Below are positions 40,914 to 47,316 of a stretch of 48,126 bases of DNA, piece after piece. Numbering within the stretch: the stretch's first letter is position 1; each line of letters starts with the position of its first letter. The stretch lies in the IMG/VR virus record IMGVR_UViG_3300027851_000043, positions 1 through 48,126 of that record; one strand, 5' to 3'. This DNA is from a virus. The translations under genes were made by a program, and so were the position numbers. The notes under the pieces were generated by a model. The model was not told where the DNA came from. It ran no database searches and was given only the letters and a program-made list of their open reading frames with translations.

Positions 40914-41534
40914 GGTGTTGAACTCCGAAGTGGTGCCAATGTCGGCGGGTTTGGGTTGGTTGCTCTTGGGGAGCTGTTGAAAGTCCGGCATGCTGGAAGA
41001 CATGCGGCCTGTGGTGGTTGCGGTTTTGAACCCGTCCGACAGGGCGGCCTCGACCTTGTCGAGGAAGAACTGAGCGCGGGCCGCGTGACCTGCGATCTCG
41101 CCCTGGAGTTGGTACGAGTCGGCAGACACGGCCAGCGCCCGCATCTCAAGGTCCGAGAGGTCGGCGGTGACCGCTTTCCACGCCGGCTCCGGATCGTGGA
41201 CCTTGACCTTGACGTTGTCGGGGTCGTAGTCGTCTTCGCGGCTGTAGAAGTCCTTGTACCGGTCGTCGATGTGGCGCCTGTTGGCGTCGTCCAGAACCTG
41301 GTTGATTTCCCAGGTCTGGGCCAGGTAGTAGCGCAGCAGCTCACGCTCGTCCCCGGACTCGTGGTAGGGGATATGCCCCGCCAATCTGAGGAGCTTGGTG
41401 TGGGTCAGGATCAGGCTGTAGGCCACGCCCGCGGACTTGAGGTTGATGAAGCTGCTGTAAAACTTCCCCTCGTTCTCCAGACACATCGCCAGCTCCGTGA
41501 GCTCGGTGTTGGTGAGGTTGCGTTTGGGCTTCAT
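40914..41534 (-). CDS. Hypothetical protein, about 207 aa, open into the next gene
   Basis: Starts MKPKRNLTNTELTELAMCLE, helical, with DYDPDNVKVKVHDP in the middle (exact 11-mer) and a polar end (MPDFQQLPKSNQPKP). Relatives of the leader element end their upstream gene before the hairpin, so a stop seems to have been lost here and the frame continues through the next start to 40560. Either a fused 324-residue protein or two proteins by internal initiation. Confidence 0.55.
40935..40946 (-). promoter_or_regulatory. Divergent 5'-UTR stem-loop, translated in frame
   Basis: GCC-AATGTC-GGC with the same flanks as the other leader hairpins, but the stem is shorter and it lies inside an open reading frame. 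Confidence 0.55.
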
Positions 41535-41569
41535 CCGCTGCCTCCCGGGTGGTTGCGTTCATCTCTCAC
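41531..41569 (-). other. Possible leader peptide (12 aa, GTG start)
   Basis: AAAGGAG precedes GTG 41569; the frame reads VRDERNHPGGSG and its stop overlaps the ATG of the following gene (ATGA). It may help load ribosomes on that gene; small and unproven. Confidence 0.3.
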
Positions 41570-41600
41570 GTTGGTTCTCCTTTCGGTTGGTGGTTGGAAA

Positions 41601-41909
41601 TCAGACCCAGAACGTCTGGCCGCAGAAGCACTGCCATTCGTCGAGCTGGGCTTTGTTGTCTGTGTCGGTCGGCTCAGTGGACTGGGCATCCCAAACGATG
41701 CCAAGTTTGAACAGGCCCGTGCCTCCGCAGTGGGGGCAGTACATGACGGGCTTCGGGGGCGCCTGGCTCTGCAGGTGCGCCTTGACCATCAGCTCATAGA
41801 GCTTGGCGGCCTCCTGTGTTCGGTACGGGCGCCACTCATCGCAGTACCCCCGGCCCACCGCCGCCAGCATCTCGGGAGAGGCCTGCATCGGAAGTCTTGC
41901 GGTGATCAC
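41601..41909 (-). CDS. Zinc-ribbon protein, 102 aa
   Basis: CPHCGGTGLFKLGIVW and, further on, QCFCGQTFW form a four-Cys zinc ribbon. The N-terminal part is helical (AAKLYELMVKAHLQSQAPP). Unknown function, probably nucleic-acid binding. Confidence 0.6.
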   Translation of the reverse strand: MITARLPMQASPEMLAAVGRGYCDEWRPYRTQEAAKLYELMVKAHLQSQAPPKPVMYCPHCGGTGLFKLGIVWDAQSTEPTDTDNKAQLDEWQCFCGQTFWV

Positions 41910-42124
41910 GTCGGGCCTCCGAGTTCGTCGGGGAAGTTGTACTCCGTGTCGAACATTGCGACGTTGCCCAGCACCTTGGTGCCGCAGTCGTTGTAGTCAC
42001 CCTCGCTGATCTTCTCGATGATCTGCTCACGCTGCCCCTCCGTGCTCAGGGCCTCGTCGACCTCGACCTCGACGTAGTAGCGGGTCCACTCGGGAACGTC
42101 ATAGCTCATGCTGATGGTCTTCAT
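41906..42124 (-). CDS. Hypothetical protein, 72 aa
   Basis: Reads from ATG 42124: KTISMSYDVPEWTRYYVEVE, then an acidic helix (GQREQIIEKISEGDYNDCGT) and an aromatic end. The start overlap with the previous gene (gap 1 nt) supports it; the longer frame upstream is a shadow. Confidence 0.6.
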   Translation of the reverse strand: MKTISMSYDVPEWTRYYVEVEVDEALSTEGQREQIIEKISEGDYNDCGTKVLGNVAMFDTEYNFPDELGGPT

Positions 42125-42125
42125 T

Positions 42126-42653
42126 TCACCCTCCTGTGAGACGGCGCAGGACTTCGTCGTAGCCCATGCCGCTGATGAGTTCGTCAATCTCTTCGCGCTT
42201 CGCTTCCTCGGCCTCCTCGGCAAGTCGTTGCAGGCGCACCTGCTCCTCGTGGGCAGCCTTGGCCTTGGCCCACAGACTCTCCCATCTCTGGTCGCTGCTC
42301 GGCTCCAGCATGTACCAGTTGCCCTGGCCAAGGTCTAGGCGGCCGGAGGTGCCGAACGACTTGAGGCCTTGGCGTTCGTTCAGGGAGATGACGAGGGCGC
42401 TGAGGTGCAGCCTCGCGTTGGGCCTGAAGCAGCGCTCGGTCAGCAACCGGCGGTTCTCCTCCACGCCCTCGAGGTACAGCATCACGCGCTTCTGGCCCTC
42501 GGGGGTCTGGCGGAAGTAGTGTCCCTCGTAGTCCGACATGACTACGTGCCTGCGGACACGCAGCTCATGCTCGTTGATGAAGGCGTCGAGGTCGTCCACC
42601 TCGTGGATCTGGACGTGGCCGAAGTGGGGCAGGCCCCGGATGATCACTCGCAT
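42126..42653 (-). CDS. Hypothetical protein, 175 aa
   Basis: Starts MRVIIRGLPHFGHVQIHEVD. Basic central part (RFDR-type), then a Glu/Ala/Arg-rich coiled-coil (EEQVRLQRLAEEAEEAKREE). No catalytic motif. It overlaps the next gene by 10 nt. Confidence 0.6.
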   Translation of the reverse strand: MRVIIRGLPHFGHVQIHEVDDLDAFINEHELRVRRHVVMSDYEGHYFRQTPEGQKRVMLYLEGVEENRRLLTERCFRPNARLHLSALVISLNERQGLKSFGTSGRLDLGQGNWYMLEPSSDQRWESLWAKAKAAHEEQVRLQRLAEEAEEAKREEIDELISGMGYDEVLRRLTGG

Positions 42654-42916
42654 GGCGCGTCTCCTTTGGCGATCTCCACAAGACTCCGCCAATAGTGACT
42701 GGCGTGCTCGTTGTCGGGGTGCGAAGGTCGCCCTGAATCTCCGAGCGAGTCGATGTAGACAAGCAGTTCGCGCTCGGCACGTTCTGCCCGGGATTGGGCC
42801 TGGCCTTCGGCCACCGTGCTGATCAGCCCCTTCGAGGCTCTGTACCGGATGACCCGGGAAGTCGCCATCACCGAGGCGAGGCGATAGATCTCCATCTGTT
42901 GGTTGGTGGTCAGCAT
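42644..42916 (-). CDS. Hypothetical helical protein, 90 aa
   Basis: Starts MLTTNQQMEIYRLASVMATS; basic helix RYRASKG, then AERAERELLVYIDSLGDSG and an exact 11-mer in SHPDNE codons. Unknown function. Confidence 0.58.
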   Translation of the reverse strand: MLTTNQQMEIYRLASVMATSRVIRYRASKGLISTVAEGQAQSRAERAERELLVYIDSLGDSGRPSHPDNEHASHYWRSLVEIAKGDAPCE

Positions 42917-42917
42917 G

Positions 42918-43007
42918 TCAGCTCCTCATGACGATCCAGAAAAGCGCCACCATCGCCAGGGGCCCGACGATGTACTGGCCGATGGCCTCGATAGTTGCAA
43001 TGTCCAT
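42918..43007 (-). CDS. Single-pass membrane peptide, 29 aa
   Basis: Reads MDIATIEAIGQYIVGPLAMV followed by ALFWIVMRS: one clear membrane segment in 29 codons. GGAGCG precedes the ATG. It fits tightly between two genes and resembles small inner-membrane peptides of phages. Function unknown. Confidence 0.5.
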   Translation of the reverse strand: MDIATIEAIGQYIVGPLAMVALFWIVMRS

Positions 43008-43008
43008 G

Positions 43009-43254
43009 TCAGCGCTCCGGGTTAATGTCTTCGTGCTGGCCCTCGATCAGCAGCAGGCACAGGTAGTCCTCGGGTTCGTGGTGCTCGTGGAACTCGTCCA
43101 CGTCCTCGTGGTCGCACTCGATCACCTCCTCGCGCGCCAGGTGCAGCGCCTCGACCGGGTCCTTGGCCTCGACGCTGGTCATGAAGGTGTCCGACCCGTA
43201 GGAGTCGGCCATGTAGTCCGGCCGCAGCAGCAGCACGGTGTAGGTTTTGCTCAT
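43009..43254 (-). CDS. Phage early protein, 81 aa, function unknown
   Basis: Starts MSKTYTVLLLRPDYMADSYG; acidic middle (ECDHEDVDEFHEHHEPEDY) and a closing LCLLLIEGQHEDINPE. This alternation (YTVLLLRPDY ... IEGxHEDINP) recurs in phage and plasmid unknowns. Soluble. Confidence 0.65.
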   Translation of the reverse strand: MSKTYTVLLLRPDYMADSYGSDTFMTSVEAKDPVEALHLAREEVIECDHEDVDEFHEHHEPEDYLCLLLIEGQHEDINPER

Positions 43255-43265
43255 GTTGGTTCCTT

Positions 43266-43508
43266 TCAGCCCACCCGGGCTTCGATTCGCAGAGAGATCG
43301 GAGCCTCTTGGCTCCACGGCCAGCGCATGGCGCCGGAGATGGCAAGGTCCCGGCGCAGCGCCGCGAGCTGCGCCTCTCGCTCGATGAACTGGGTCAGGGC
43401 CCGGCCGATGACTTCTTGGGGGTGCGACATCGGACCCTCCCCGCTGTAGACGATGTCCATCAGGTTGGCGAAGTCGTTGTCGGGGCGAAGTTCGGCGGTG
43501 GTGGTCAC
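43266..43508 (-). CDS. Hypothetical protein, 80 aa
   Basis: Starts MTTTAELRPDNDFANLMDIV (exact 11-mer in RPDND codons), then helix EVIGRALTQFIEREAQLAAL and a basic-aromatic end. No family recognised. Confidence 0.58.
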   Translation of the reverse strand: MTTTAELRPDNDFANLMDIVYSGEGPMSHPQEVIGRALTQFIEREAQLAALRRDLAISGAMRWPWSQEAPISLRIEARVG

Positions 43509-43714
43509 GTTCTTTCTCCTTCATCAGCATCAATCAGCCGGACGCACCAGCCGCACCCGCTGCAGATGACGAACGATTCGTCGTCGAAATCGAGATCCCC
43601 GTAGGGTCCATCGGTCACCTCGTGGTCACCGTCTTCGGTGAAGGTCACGTCCGCCAGCTGGCGAATCACAACCTGGAAGCTGCGGTGGCCGCAGCATGGG
43701 CATTTGGTGCTCAT
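43505..43714 (-). CDS. Zinc-ribbon protein, 69 aa
   Basis: Reads MSTKCPCCGHRSFQVVIRQL at the start and ICSGCGWCVRLIDADE at the end: two CxxC-type pairs framing a beta domain with an acidic middle. Probably a small zinc-binding protein. Confidence 0.62.
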   Translation of the reverse strand: MSTKCPCCGHRSFQVVIRQLADVTFTEDGDHEVTDGPYGDLDFDDESFVICSGCGWCVRLIDADEGERT

Positions 43715-43848
43715 TTCAGGACCTCCACGAGGCCTGACAAAGCAGACAGCGCCAGACACGAGATGGCAAGCATGTCCCCCACCCTGTCGCTCAGTCGGGG
43801 CGACACGTAGATCGCCGTCATCAACAGGAAGAGTTGGGTGGTGCTCAC
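43711..43848 (-). CDS. Small membrane protein, 45 aa (GTG start)
   Basis: Starts at GTG 43848 after AAAGGAACGGAC; reads STTQLFLLMTAIYVSPRLSD then MLAISCLALSALSGLVEVL, two short hydrophobic segments. Overlaps both neighbours by 4 nt. Confidence 0.5.
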   Translation of the reverse strand: MSTTQLFLLMTAIYVSPRLSDRVGDMLAISCLALSALSGLVEVLK

Positions 43849-44114
43849 GTCCGTTCCTTTCTGACCCCTCCACGGGGTCCAATGCTCAACACGTAGTCGG
43901 GGTACTCGCCCAACCGGTCCCGCGGATCAGGCCGCGCGGCGACGCTGACCTTGTCGTTGTCGGGGATGTGGATGCTGGCGTCGTGGCAGGTGTCGTCAAA
44001 GCGCAGCACGTCCTCGGTGTAGAGGCGGTACGAGTTCACCGCATCCGCAATCGAGTCGTGGGCCTCGGCGTCTTCCAGCGTGTCGCCACCGATGCAGAGG
44101 AAGCACTTGGTCAC
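43845..44114 (-). CDS. Hypothetical protein, 89 aa
   Basis: Starts MTKCFLCIGGDTLEDAEAHD; acidic, with HIPDNDKVSVAARPDP (exact 11-mer) and a basic end (GPRGGVRKERT). Function unknown. Confidence 0.58.
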   Translation of the reverse strand: MTKCFLCIGGDTLEDAEAHDSIADAVNSYRLYTEDVLRFDDTCHDASIHIPDNDKVSVAARPDPRDRLGEYPDYVLSIGPRGGVRKERT

Positions 44115-44467
44115 GATGCCTCCTCGGCCTGGGCCTCAGCGATCCACTTGTCCAGCAGCTCGTGGCGCACCTGCTGGCGCCAACCAAGGTCCAGCTTCTC
44201 AACCTTGGACCAGTGGTCGACCACCCCGCGCTCCAGCGCCAGAAGCCCGGGGTAGAGGGCGAGATGCGTGCACCCGGTCACCTTCTCCAAGCGTTCCAGT
44301 TCGGTGTTGATGGCGCTGTCGAGGCGTTCGTAGTGGCGCAGCGCCTCCCTGCTCGCGTCAAAGGTCATGGCCCCGCTGTTGGCGTTGCAGATGCTGCCCA
44401 TGAACGTGTTCGGGGCCCGCTGGGGAAGCCGGGCCTTGACCAGCTTCAGGTATTCGCTGTATTTCAC
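44111..44467 (-). CDS. Tandem paralogue A, 118 aa
   Basis: Starts MKYSEYLKLVKARLPQRAPN and ends RHELLDKWIAEAQAEEAS. The first 12 residues and the last 20 match the next gene almost exactly while the centre differs. The centre is helical with an NTELERLEKVTG region. Function unknown. Confidence 0.62.
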   Translation of the reverse strand: MKYSEYLKLVKARLPQRAPNTFMGSICNANSGAMTFDASREALRHYERLDSAINTELERLEKVTGCTHLALYPGLLALERGVVDHWSKVEKLDLGWRQQVRHELLDKWIAEAQAEEAS

Positions 44468-44847
44468 GATTGCTCCTCCAGTTCAGCTTCAGCGATCCAC
44501 TTGTCCAGCAGTTCGTGGCGCACCACCTGGTTCCACTCCCGGTGGTAGTGCAGCTCCAACCCGGGGGTCTGGTGCATCAGGACAGCCGCCAACTGCGCGG
44601 GGTACATGGCGTGCACCGGCGCTGTCACCGGCAGCTTCTCGCGCAGCAAGCGCAGCTCCAGGTCGATCGCACAGTTGACCCGGTGGTAGTGCTTGGCCCC
44701 GTCAACGCCGGTGACGAAATACCGCACATCCCCGTTGGCGTAGCAGATCGGGTGGGACTTGCGGTTCGGAGCAAACACACAATCGCCTAGCTCATCCGGC
44801 GCAACGGTGTGGGCCTTGACCAGCTTCAGGTATTCGCTGTATTTCAC
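44464..44847 (-). CDS. Tandem paralogue B, 127 aa
   Basis: Starts MKYSEYLKLVKAHTVAPDEL and ends RHELLDKWIAEAELEEQS, so ends are shared with the neighbouring gene; the centre carries YANGDVRYFVTGVDGAKHYH. A tandem duplication with conserved ends and diverged core suggests two related binding specificities. Function unknown. Confidence 0.62.
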   Translation of the reverse strand: MKYSEYLKLVKAHTVAPDELGDCVFAPNRKSHPICYANGDVRYFVTGVDGAKHYHRVNCAIDLELRLLREKLPVTAPVHAMYPAQLAAVLMHQTPGLELHYHREWNQVVRHELLDKWIAEAELEEQS

Positions 44848-44850
44848 GAT

Positions 44851-45054
44851 TCACTCCTTGGTGATCTCGAAACCGCTGAGGTCGGACTCCAGCACCTCGC
44901 ACCAACAGACCGCGGGGTCTTCGCCGACGAGGGAGAACTGGAACCAGGTGCGGCGGTCACCGGGGTAGTGCCGGGTGCCCATGTAGATCAGGCGCTCGGA
45001 TTGCCCGATCCAGTTGCAGCGCAGGCCGGGGGTGAGTTCTTGGCGTGTGAGCAT
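44851..45054 (-). CDS. Hypothetical protein, 67 aa
   Basis: Reads from ATG 45054: LTRQELTPGLRCNWIGQSER, then a beta hairpin (RTWFQFSLVGEDPAVCWC). Small, soluble, unknown. Confidence 0.55.
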   Translation of the reverse strand: MLTRQELTPGLRCNWIGQSERLIYMGTRHYPGDRRTWFQFSLVGEDPAVCWCEVLESDLSGFEITKE

Positions 45055-45062
45055 GGTTGACC

Positions 45063-45350
45063 TCAGCAAATGGGTTTGTCGATGAGCTTGCCGTCGGCGC
45101 CCACCCAAGCCTGCTTGGGCAGGGCAAGGTTGCACAGCTGGCGCACGTGGGCGTCACCTTTGGCCGTGGTGTGGTAGATGCCCGAGAGGGGGTTGGCCTC
45201 CTCCGGGTGAATCAGGCCCGAGTCGCGCAGCTCTTCGAGGGCTTCCCTGACGGCGGGCGCGTTGAAGCCCGGGTGCTTGCGAGGCGAGACGTGGCAGTGG
45301 AGCAGCACCTCGATGTGGTTCGGGGTGGGGAGGTGGGTGATCTTGGCCAT
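45063..45350 (-). CDS. Winged-helix-like protein, 95 aa
   Basis: Helix PAVREALEELRDSGLIHPEE then YHTTAKGDAHVRQL fits a small winged helix-turn-helix wing region; HCHVSPRKHPGF is basic. Could be an early regulator. It lies next to the putative origin region. Confidence 0.55.
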   Translation of the reverse strand: MAKITHLPTPNHIEVLLHCHVSPRKHPGFNAPAVREALEELRDSGLIHPEEANPLSGIYHTTAKGDAHVRQLCNLALPKQAWVGADGKLIDKPIC

Positions 45351-45353
45351 GGT

Positions 45354-45950
45354 TCACTCCCCCACAAAGTCGATGGGCAGGCCGTGGCCGGCAGGGGTGC
45401 GCGGGGCATCGTGCACCGGCTCAACCTTGATCACCGGCAGGCACTGCGCCAGACCCAGGGCCATGAGCCCGGTGCGGAAGTCGTCGCGGTACTCGAACCA
45501 GTCCTCGATGCGGGGCAGGCGGACCTTGTCGTGGAGACCGGCGGGGTCAAGGCCGAGCTTGGCGAGGGTTCGCACAGTCTTGGCCACCGGACCCATTTCG
45601 ATTCGAGCCGGGGTTTGCTGGTCGTGCGGCAGAAAGGATTCGATCTCGACTTGCAGGCGCCCGGAGTGCCCCCGGAGCAGGGTGACGCGGTGGCGGGCGT
45701 AGGGCGGGTGCTTGGCACCCAGGTCGAGGACCGCCACGGTGGTGTGGCCGCGGGGCGTGTCGGCCCCCGTGTAGGGGGTGAGGGCGTGGGTTTCGACCCG
45801 CTCGATGACGGCGGGTGAGACCGGGTCCTTGGGGAGGGCGGCGCGGACGGCGGTGTTCAGCCCGGTGAGGAAGGCCTCGACGTTGTCGGGGGAGCGGGGG
45901 TCAAGGGCGCAGGGGAGCGTGGCCACGGGCGTGGCAAGGGTGCGGTGCAT
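45354..45950 (-). CDS. Hypothetical protein, 198 aa
   Basis: Starts MHRTLATPVATLPCALDPRS with an exact 11-mer in SPDNV codons. Mixed alpha/beta; a basic stretch (YARHRVTLLRGHSGRLQVEI) in the middle. It is the first gene behind the putative origin and has a leader hairpin (45969-45983). Confidence 0.6.
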   Translation of the reverse strand: MHRTLATPVATLPCALDPRSPDNVEAFLTGLNTAVRAALPKDPVSPAVIERVETHALTPYTGADTPRGHTTVAVLDLGAKHPPYARHRVTLLRGHSGRLQVEIESFLPHDQQTPARIEMGPVAKTVRTLAKLGLDPAGLHDKVRLPRIEDWFEYRDDFRTGLMALGLAQCLPVIKVEPVHDAPRTPAGHGLPIDFVGE

Positions 45951-45968
45951 GTTGAACTCCTAAAGGGC

Positions 45969-45983
45969 GGCCCAATGCGGGCC
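45969..45983 (-). promoter_or_regulatory. 5'-UTR stem-loop (AATGC loop family)
   Basis: GGCCC-AATGC-GGGCC, upstream of the 198-residue gene, directly next to a DnaA box. Confidence 0.75.
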
Positions 45984-45992
45984 TGTGGATAA
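45984..45992 (-). promoter_or_regulatory. DnaA box
   Basis: TGTGGATAA on the + strand, so the minus strand reads TTATCCACA, the E. coli consensus. Confidence 0.8.
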
Positions 45993-46019
45993 CTTGTTTC
46001 GGCGAGACAAGGTCCCCGG

Positions 46020-46251
46020 TTGGGTACCTTCGGACAAAACAGGTTTCGGCGTTGATCTTACAGGTAAAAAATTTTCAGACCCTAGCGGTACCCAACTTTT
46101 GCCCAAGGAAGGTCTGAAAAATTCAAAGTTCATTTCATATTGTGAAACGAGAAAAAGAGGTCGATTTTTCCAGCTTTGGGTACCGTAAGGGTCGAGAAAA
46201 AAAGTCCCCTGAGATCAAGGCGAAATGGAGATCTGTCCGAAGGTACCCAAG
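46020..46251. repeat. Imperfect inverted repeat bounded by GGTACC
   Basis: Left arm 46020-46096 and right arm 46177-46251 match as reverse complements over about 75 bp with mismatches. Each arm starts TTGGGTACC and ends with GGTACCCAA, giving four GGTACC sites. The 80-bp centre contains the palindromic TTTCATATTGTGAAA (46134-46148) and is AT-rich. It could be a cruciform-forming origin element or an operator array. Confidence 0.8.
46134..46148. promoter_or_regulatory. Dyad TTTCATATTGTGAAA
   Basis: TTTC/GAAA arms at the centre of the inverted repeat. A copy with two changes, TTTCATATCGCGAAA, lies at 46754-46768; together they suggest a binding site for a phage initiator or repressor. Confidence 0.5.
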
Positions 46252-46394
46252 CACTTGAACTGCATGGTTCAGACGTGAACTGAGCAGTAATGTCGCTTGC
46301 AAGCAACAGATTCAGGCTTGGGTGGTTAGTGCCCACTCACGTACGGGGGTTTTGACGTTGTCGGGGCACGCTGACGTTGTCGAGGTTGCGTTTG

Positions 46395-46425
46395 TGTGGA
46401 CAACCTGTGCACAACCTGTGGATAA
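46395..46425 (-). repeat. Three 11-bp iterons (DnaA-box type)
   Basis: TGTGGACAACC, TGTGCACAACC and TGTGGATAAGT at 11-base spacing, one helical turn apart. The last contains a perfect DnaA box (46417-46425). Confidence 0.75.
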
Positions 46426-46426
46426 G

Positions 46427-46681
46427 TCAAAGGAGGCGGCCGAACAGGGCCATTTCGGCACGCTGCATGCGGCGCAGCTTGGGCGGGACGGTGGGCTGCG
46501 GGACGGGGTCAACCCAGAAGTCCTTGACCAGGGTGTTGCCCGCGCCGTTGGTCTCGTACACCCGACCCTTGACCTTGGCAGCGGTGGCCAGGCAACGGGT
46601 CAGGTTGTGGCTCAGGCGCCCGTGCCGGGTGAAGACCGGGTGTGGGTCGTTGACGTTGTCTGGCTTTAGGATGTAGAACAC
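46427..46681 (-). CDS. Hypothetical protein, 84 aa (GTG start)
   Basis: Reads from GTG 46681 after GGAGGCCAAA: FYILKPDNVNDPHPVFTRHG, then basic (RLSHNLTRCLATAAKVKGR) and a Pro/Val end. A longer frame reaches 46759 but runs through the leader hairpin. A near-match of the 11-mer lies in KPDNV codons. Basic; a DNA-binding role near the origin is possible. Confidence 0.6.
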   Translation of the reverse strand: MFYILKPDNVNDPHPVFTRHGRLSHNLTRCLATAAKVKGRVYETNGAGNTLVKDFWVDPVPQPTVPPKLRRMQRAEMALFGRLL

Positions 46682-46699
46682 TTTGGCCTCCAGTTTCTG

Positions 46700-46712
46700 G
46701 CCCAATGCGGGC
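46700..46712 (-). promoter_or_regulatory. 5'-UTR stem-loop (AATGC loop family)
   Basis: GCCC-AATGC-GGGC upstream of the 84-residue gene. Confidence 0.75.
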
Positions 46713-46753
46713 GCTGGTTTGGGTGGGGGATCTGTTACAAAACCACCCCAAAA

Positions 46754-46768
46754 TTTCATATCGCGAAA
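46754..46768. promoter_or_regulatory. Dyad TTTCATATCGCGAAA
   Basis: Second copy of the TTTC-N7-GAAA element (13 of 15 bases as at 46134-46148), in an AT-rich intergenic stretch between CACCCC and GGGGTG arms. Confidence 0.5.
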
Positions 46769-46792
46769 AAATTTCAGGGGTGTAGTTACCCG

Positions 46793-46806
46793 ACCGACCG
46801 GTCGGT
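46793..46806. promoter_or_regulatory. TetR-type operator-like palindrome
   Basis: ACCGACCGGTCGGT is a perfect 14-bp palindrome, the form used by several TetR-family repressors. It sits between the genes at 46427 and 46825 near a possible promoter; no TetR gene is in the window. Confidence 0.45.
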
Positions 46807-46824
46807 TAATTCAAGATGTAACCG

Positions 46825-47031
46825 TCAGGCGGGCACAGCCTGCGCACTGGCCCAGCGGTCGCTGATGTTCTGGGCGCTGGCCATGGCATCGCCGCGGTCG
46901 TCGGTGTGGTACCCGTCGCCGAACAGTGCCGGGTTCTGGCGCTGATCGGGCGTCATGACGACGTACTCACCCCACTCGGCGTCGCGGTACACCGTGGCGT
47001 GCCCGACCTGGGCGATCTTGCGTTTGGACAT
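46825..47031 (-). CDS. Hypothetical protein, 68 aa
   Basis: Starts MSKRKIAQVGHATVYRDAEW with GGAGGCCAAACC upstream. Beta-rich then Ala-rich tail (MASAQNISDRWASAQAVPA). Most upstream gene of the minus-strand series in this window; unknown. Confidence 0.62.
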   Translation of the reverse strand: MSKRKIAQVGHATVYRDAEWGEYVVMTPDQRQNPALFGDGYHTDDRGDAMASAQNISDRWASAQAVPA

Positions 47032-47108
47032 GGTTTGGCCTCCAGTTATGGATGTGGGTTCAGTTACAAATTCAACTCAGGGCTGCCCCCGTTTTTGAGC
47101 CCCGACAA

Positions 47109-47163
47109 CGGCTATGCCAATTTGCTATAGCACCGACAACGTCAGAGCACATCGGCATAGCCG
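47109..47163. repeat. 10-bp perfect inverted repeat
   Basis: CGGCTATGCC and, about 34 bases on, GGCATAGCCG; the loop carries a variant of the 11-mer. Confidence 0.6.
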
Positions 47164-47175
47164 TCATCAGAGCCC

Positions 47176-47198
47176 CCCCGACAACGTCGTTGTCAGGG
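47176..47198. repeat. Palindrome of two 11-mers
   Basis: CCCCGACAACG-T-CGTTGTCAGGG, perfect except one base. A similar GACAACGTC/GACGTTGTC pair is at 47379-47399, and CCCCGACA-a-TGTCGGGG at 48056-48072. Confidence 0.75.
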
Positions 47199-47263
47199 AC
47201 AGGGTCGATGTCATCGTTCAAGGGCAGGGACAGGCATTGGCCACGCCGTCTGCGACGACGCAC

Positions 47264-47300
47264 CAGACCTGAGCGCACTACGGGAATGCGCTCAGGTCTG
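47264..47300. repeat. Hairpin with 14-bp perfect stem
   Basis: CAGACCTGAGCGCA and TGCGCTCAGGTCTG with a nine-base loop; no T-run on either side, so not a typical terminator. Confidence 0.75.
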
Positions 47301-47316
47301 CCCAGCACGCTGGGCA
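47301..47316. repeat. Hairpin GCCCAGC/GCTGGGC
   Basis: Seven-base stem with a two-base centre, abutting the 14-bp hairpin. Confidence 0.6.

Larger units (their letters stand above)
45951..46426. other. Putative replication origin region (non-coding)
   Basis: No convincing gene. It contains a perfect DnaA box TGTGGATAA at 45984-45992, three 11-bp iterons at 46395-46427 (TGTGGACAA, TGTGCACAA, TGTGGATAA spaced 11 bases), an AT-richer centre and a 232-bp imperfect inverted repeat at 46020-46251. DnaA-box clusters plus AT-rich DNA define theta-type origins; the phage primase-helicase and polymerase would load here. Inference from sequence only. Confidence 0.65.

Noticed and set aside
45985-46336. 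Small frames on both strands across the inverted repeat
   Set aside because: The two peptides resemble each other only because the DNA is an inverted repeat; neither has a ribosome site.
30658-46712. AATGC hairpins as a CRISPR array
   Set aside because: Copies are separated by genes, have no regular spacers, and the stem changes; they belong to gene leaders.
47264-47316. Rho-independent terminator
   Set aside because: Stems are strong but no T-run follows on either strand.
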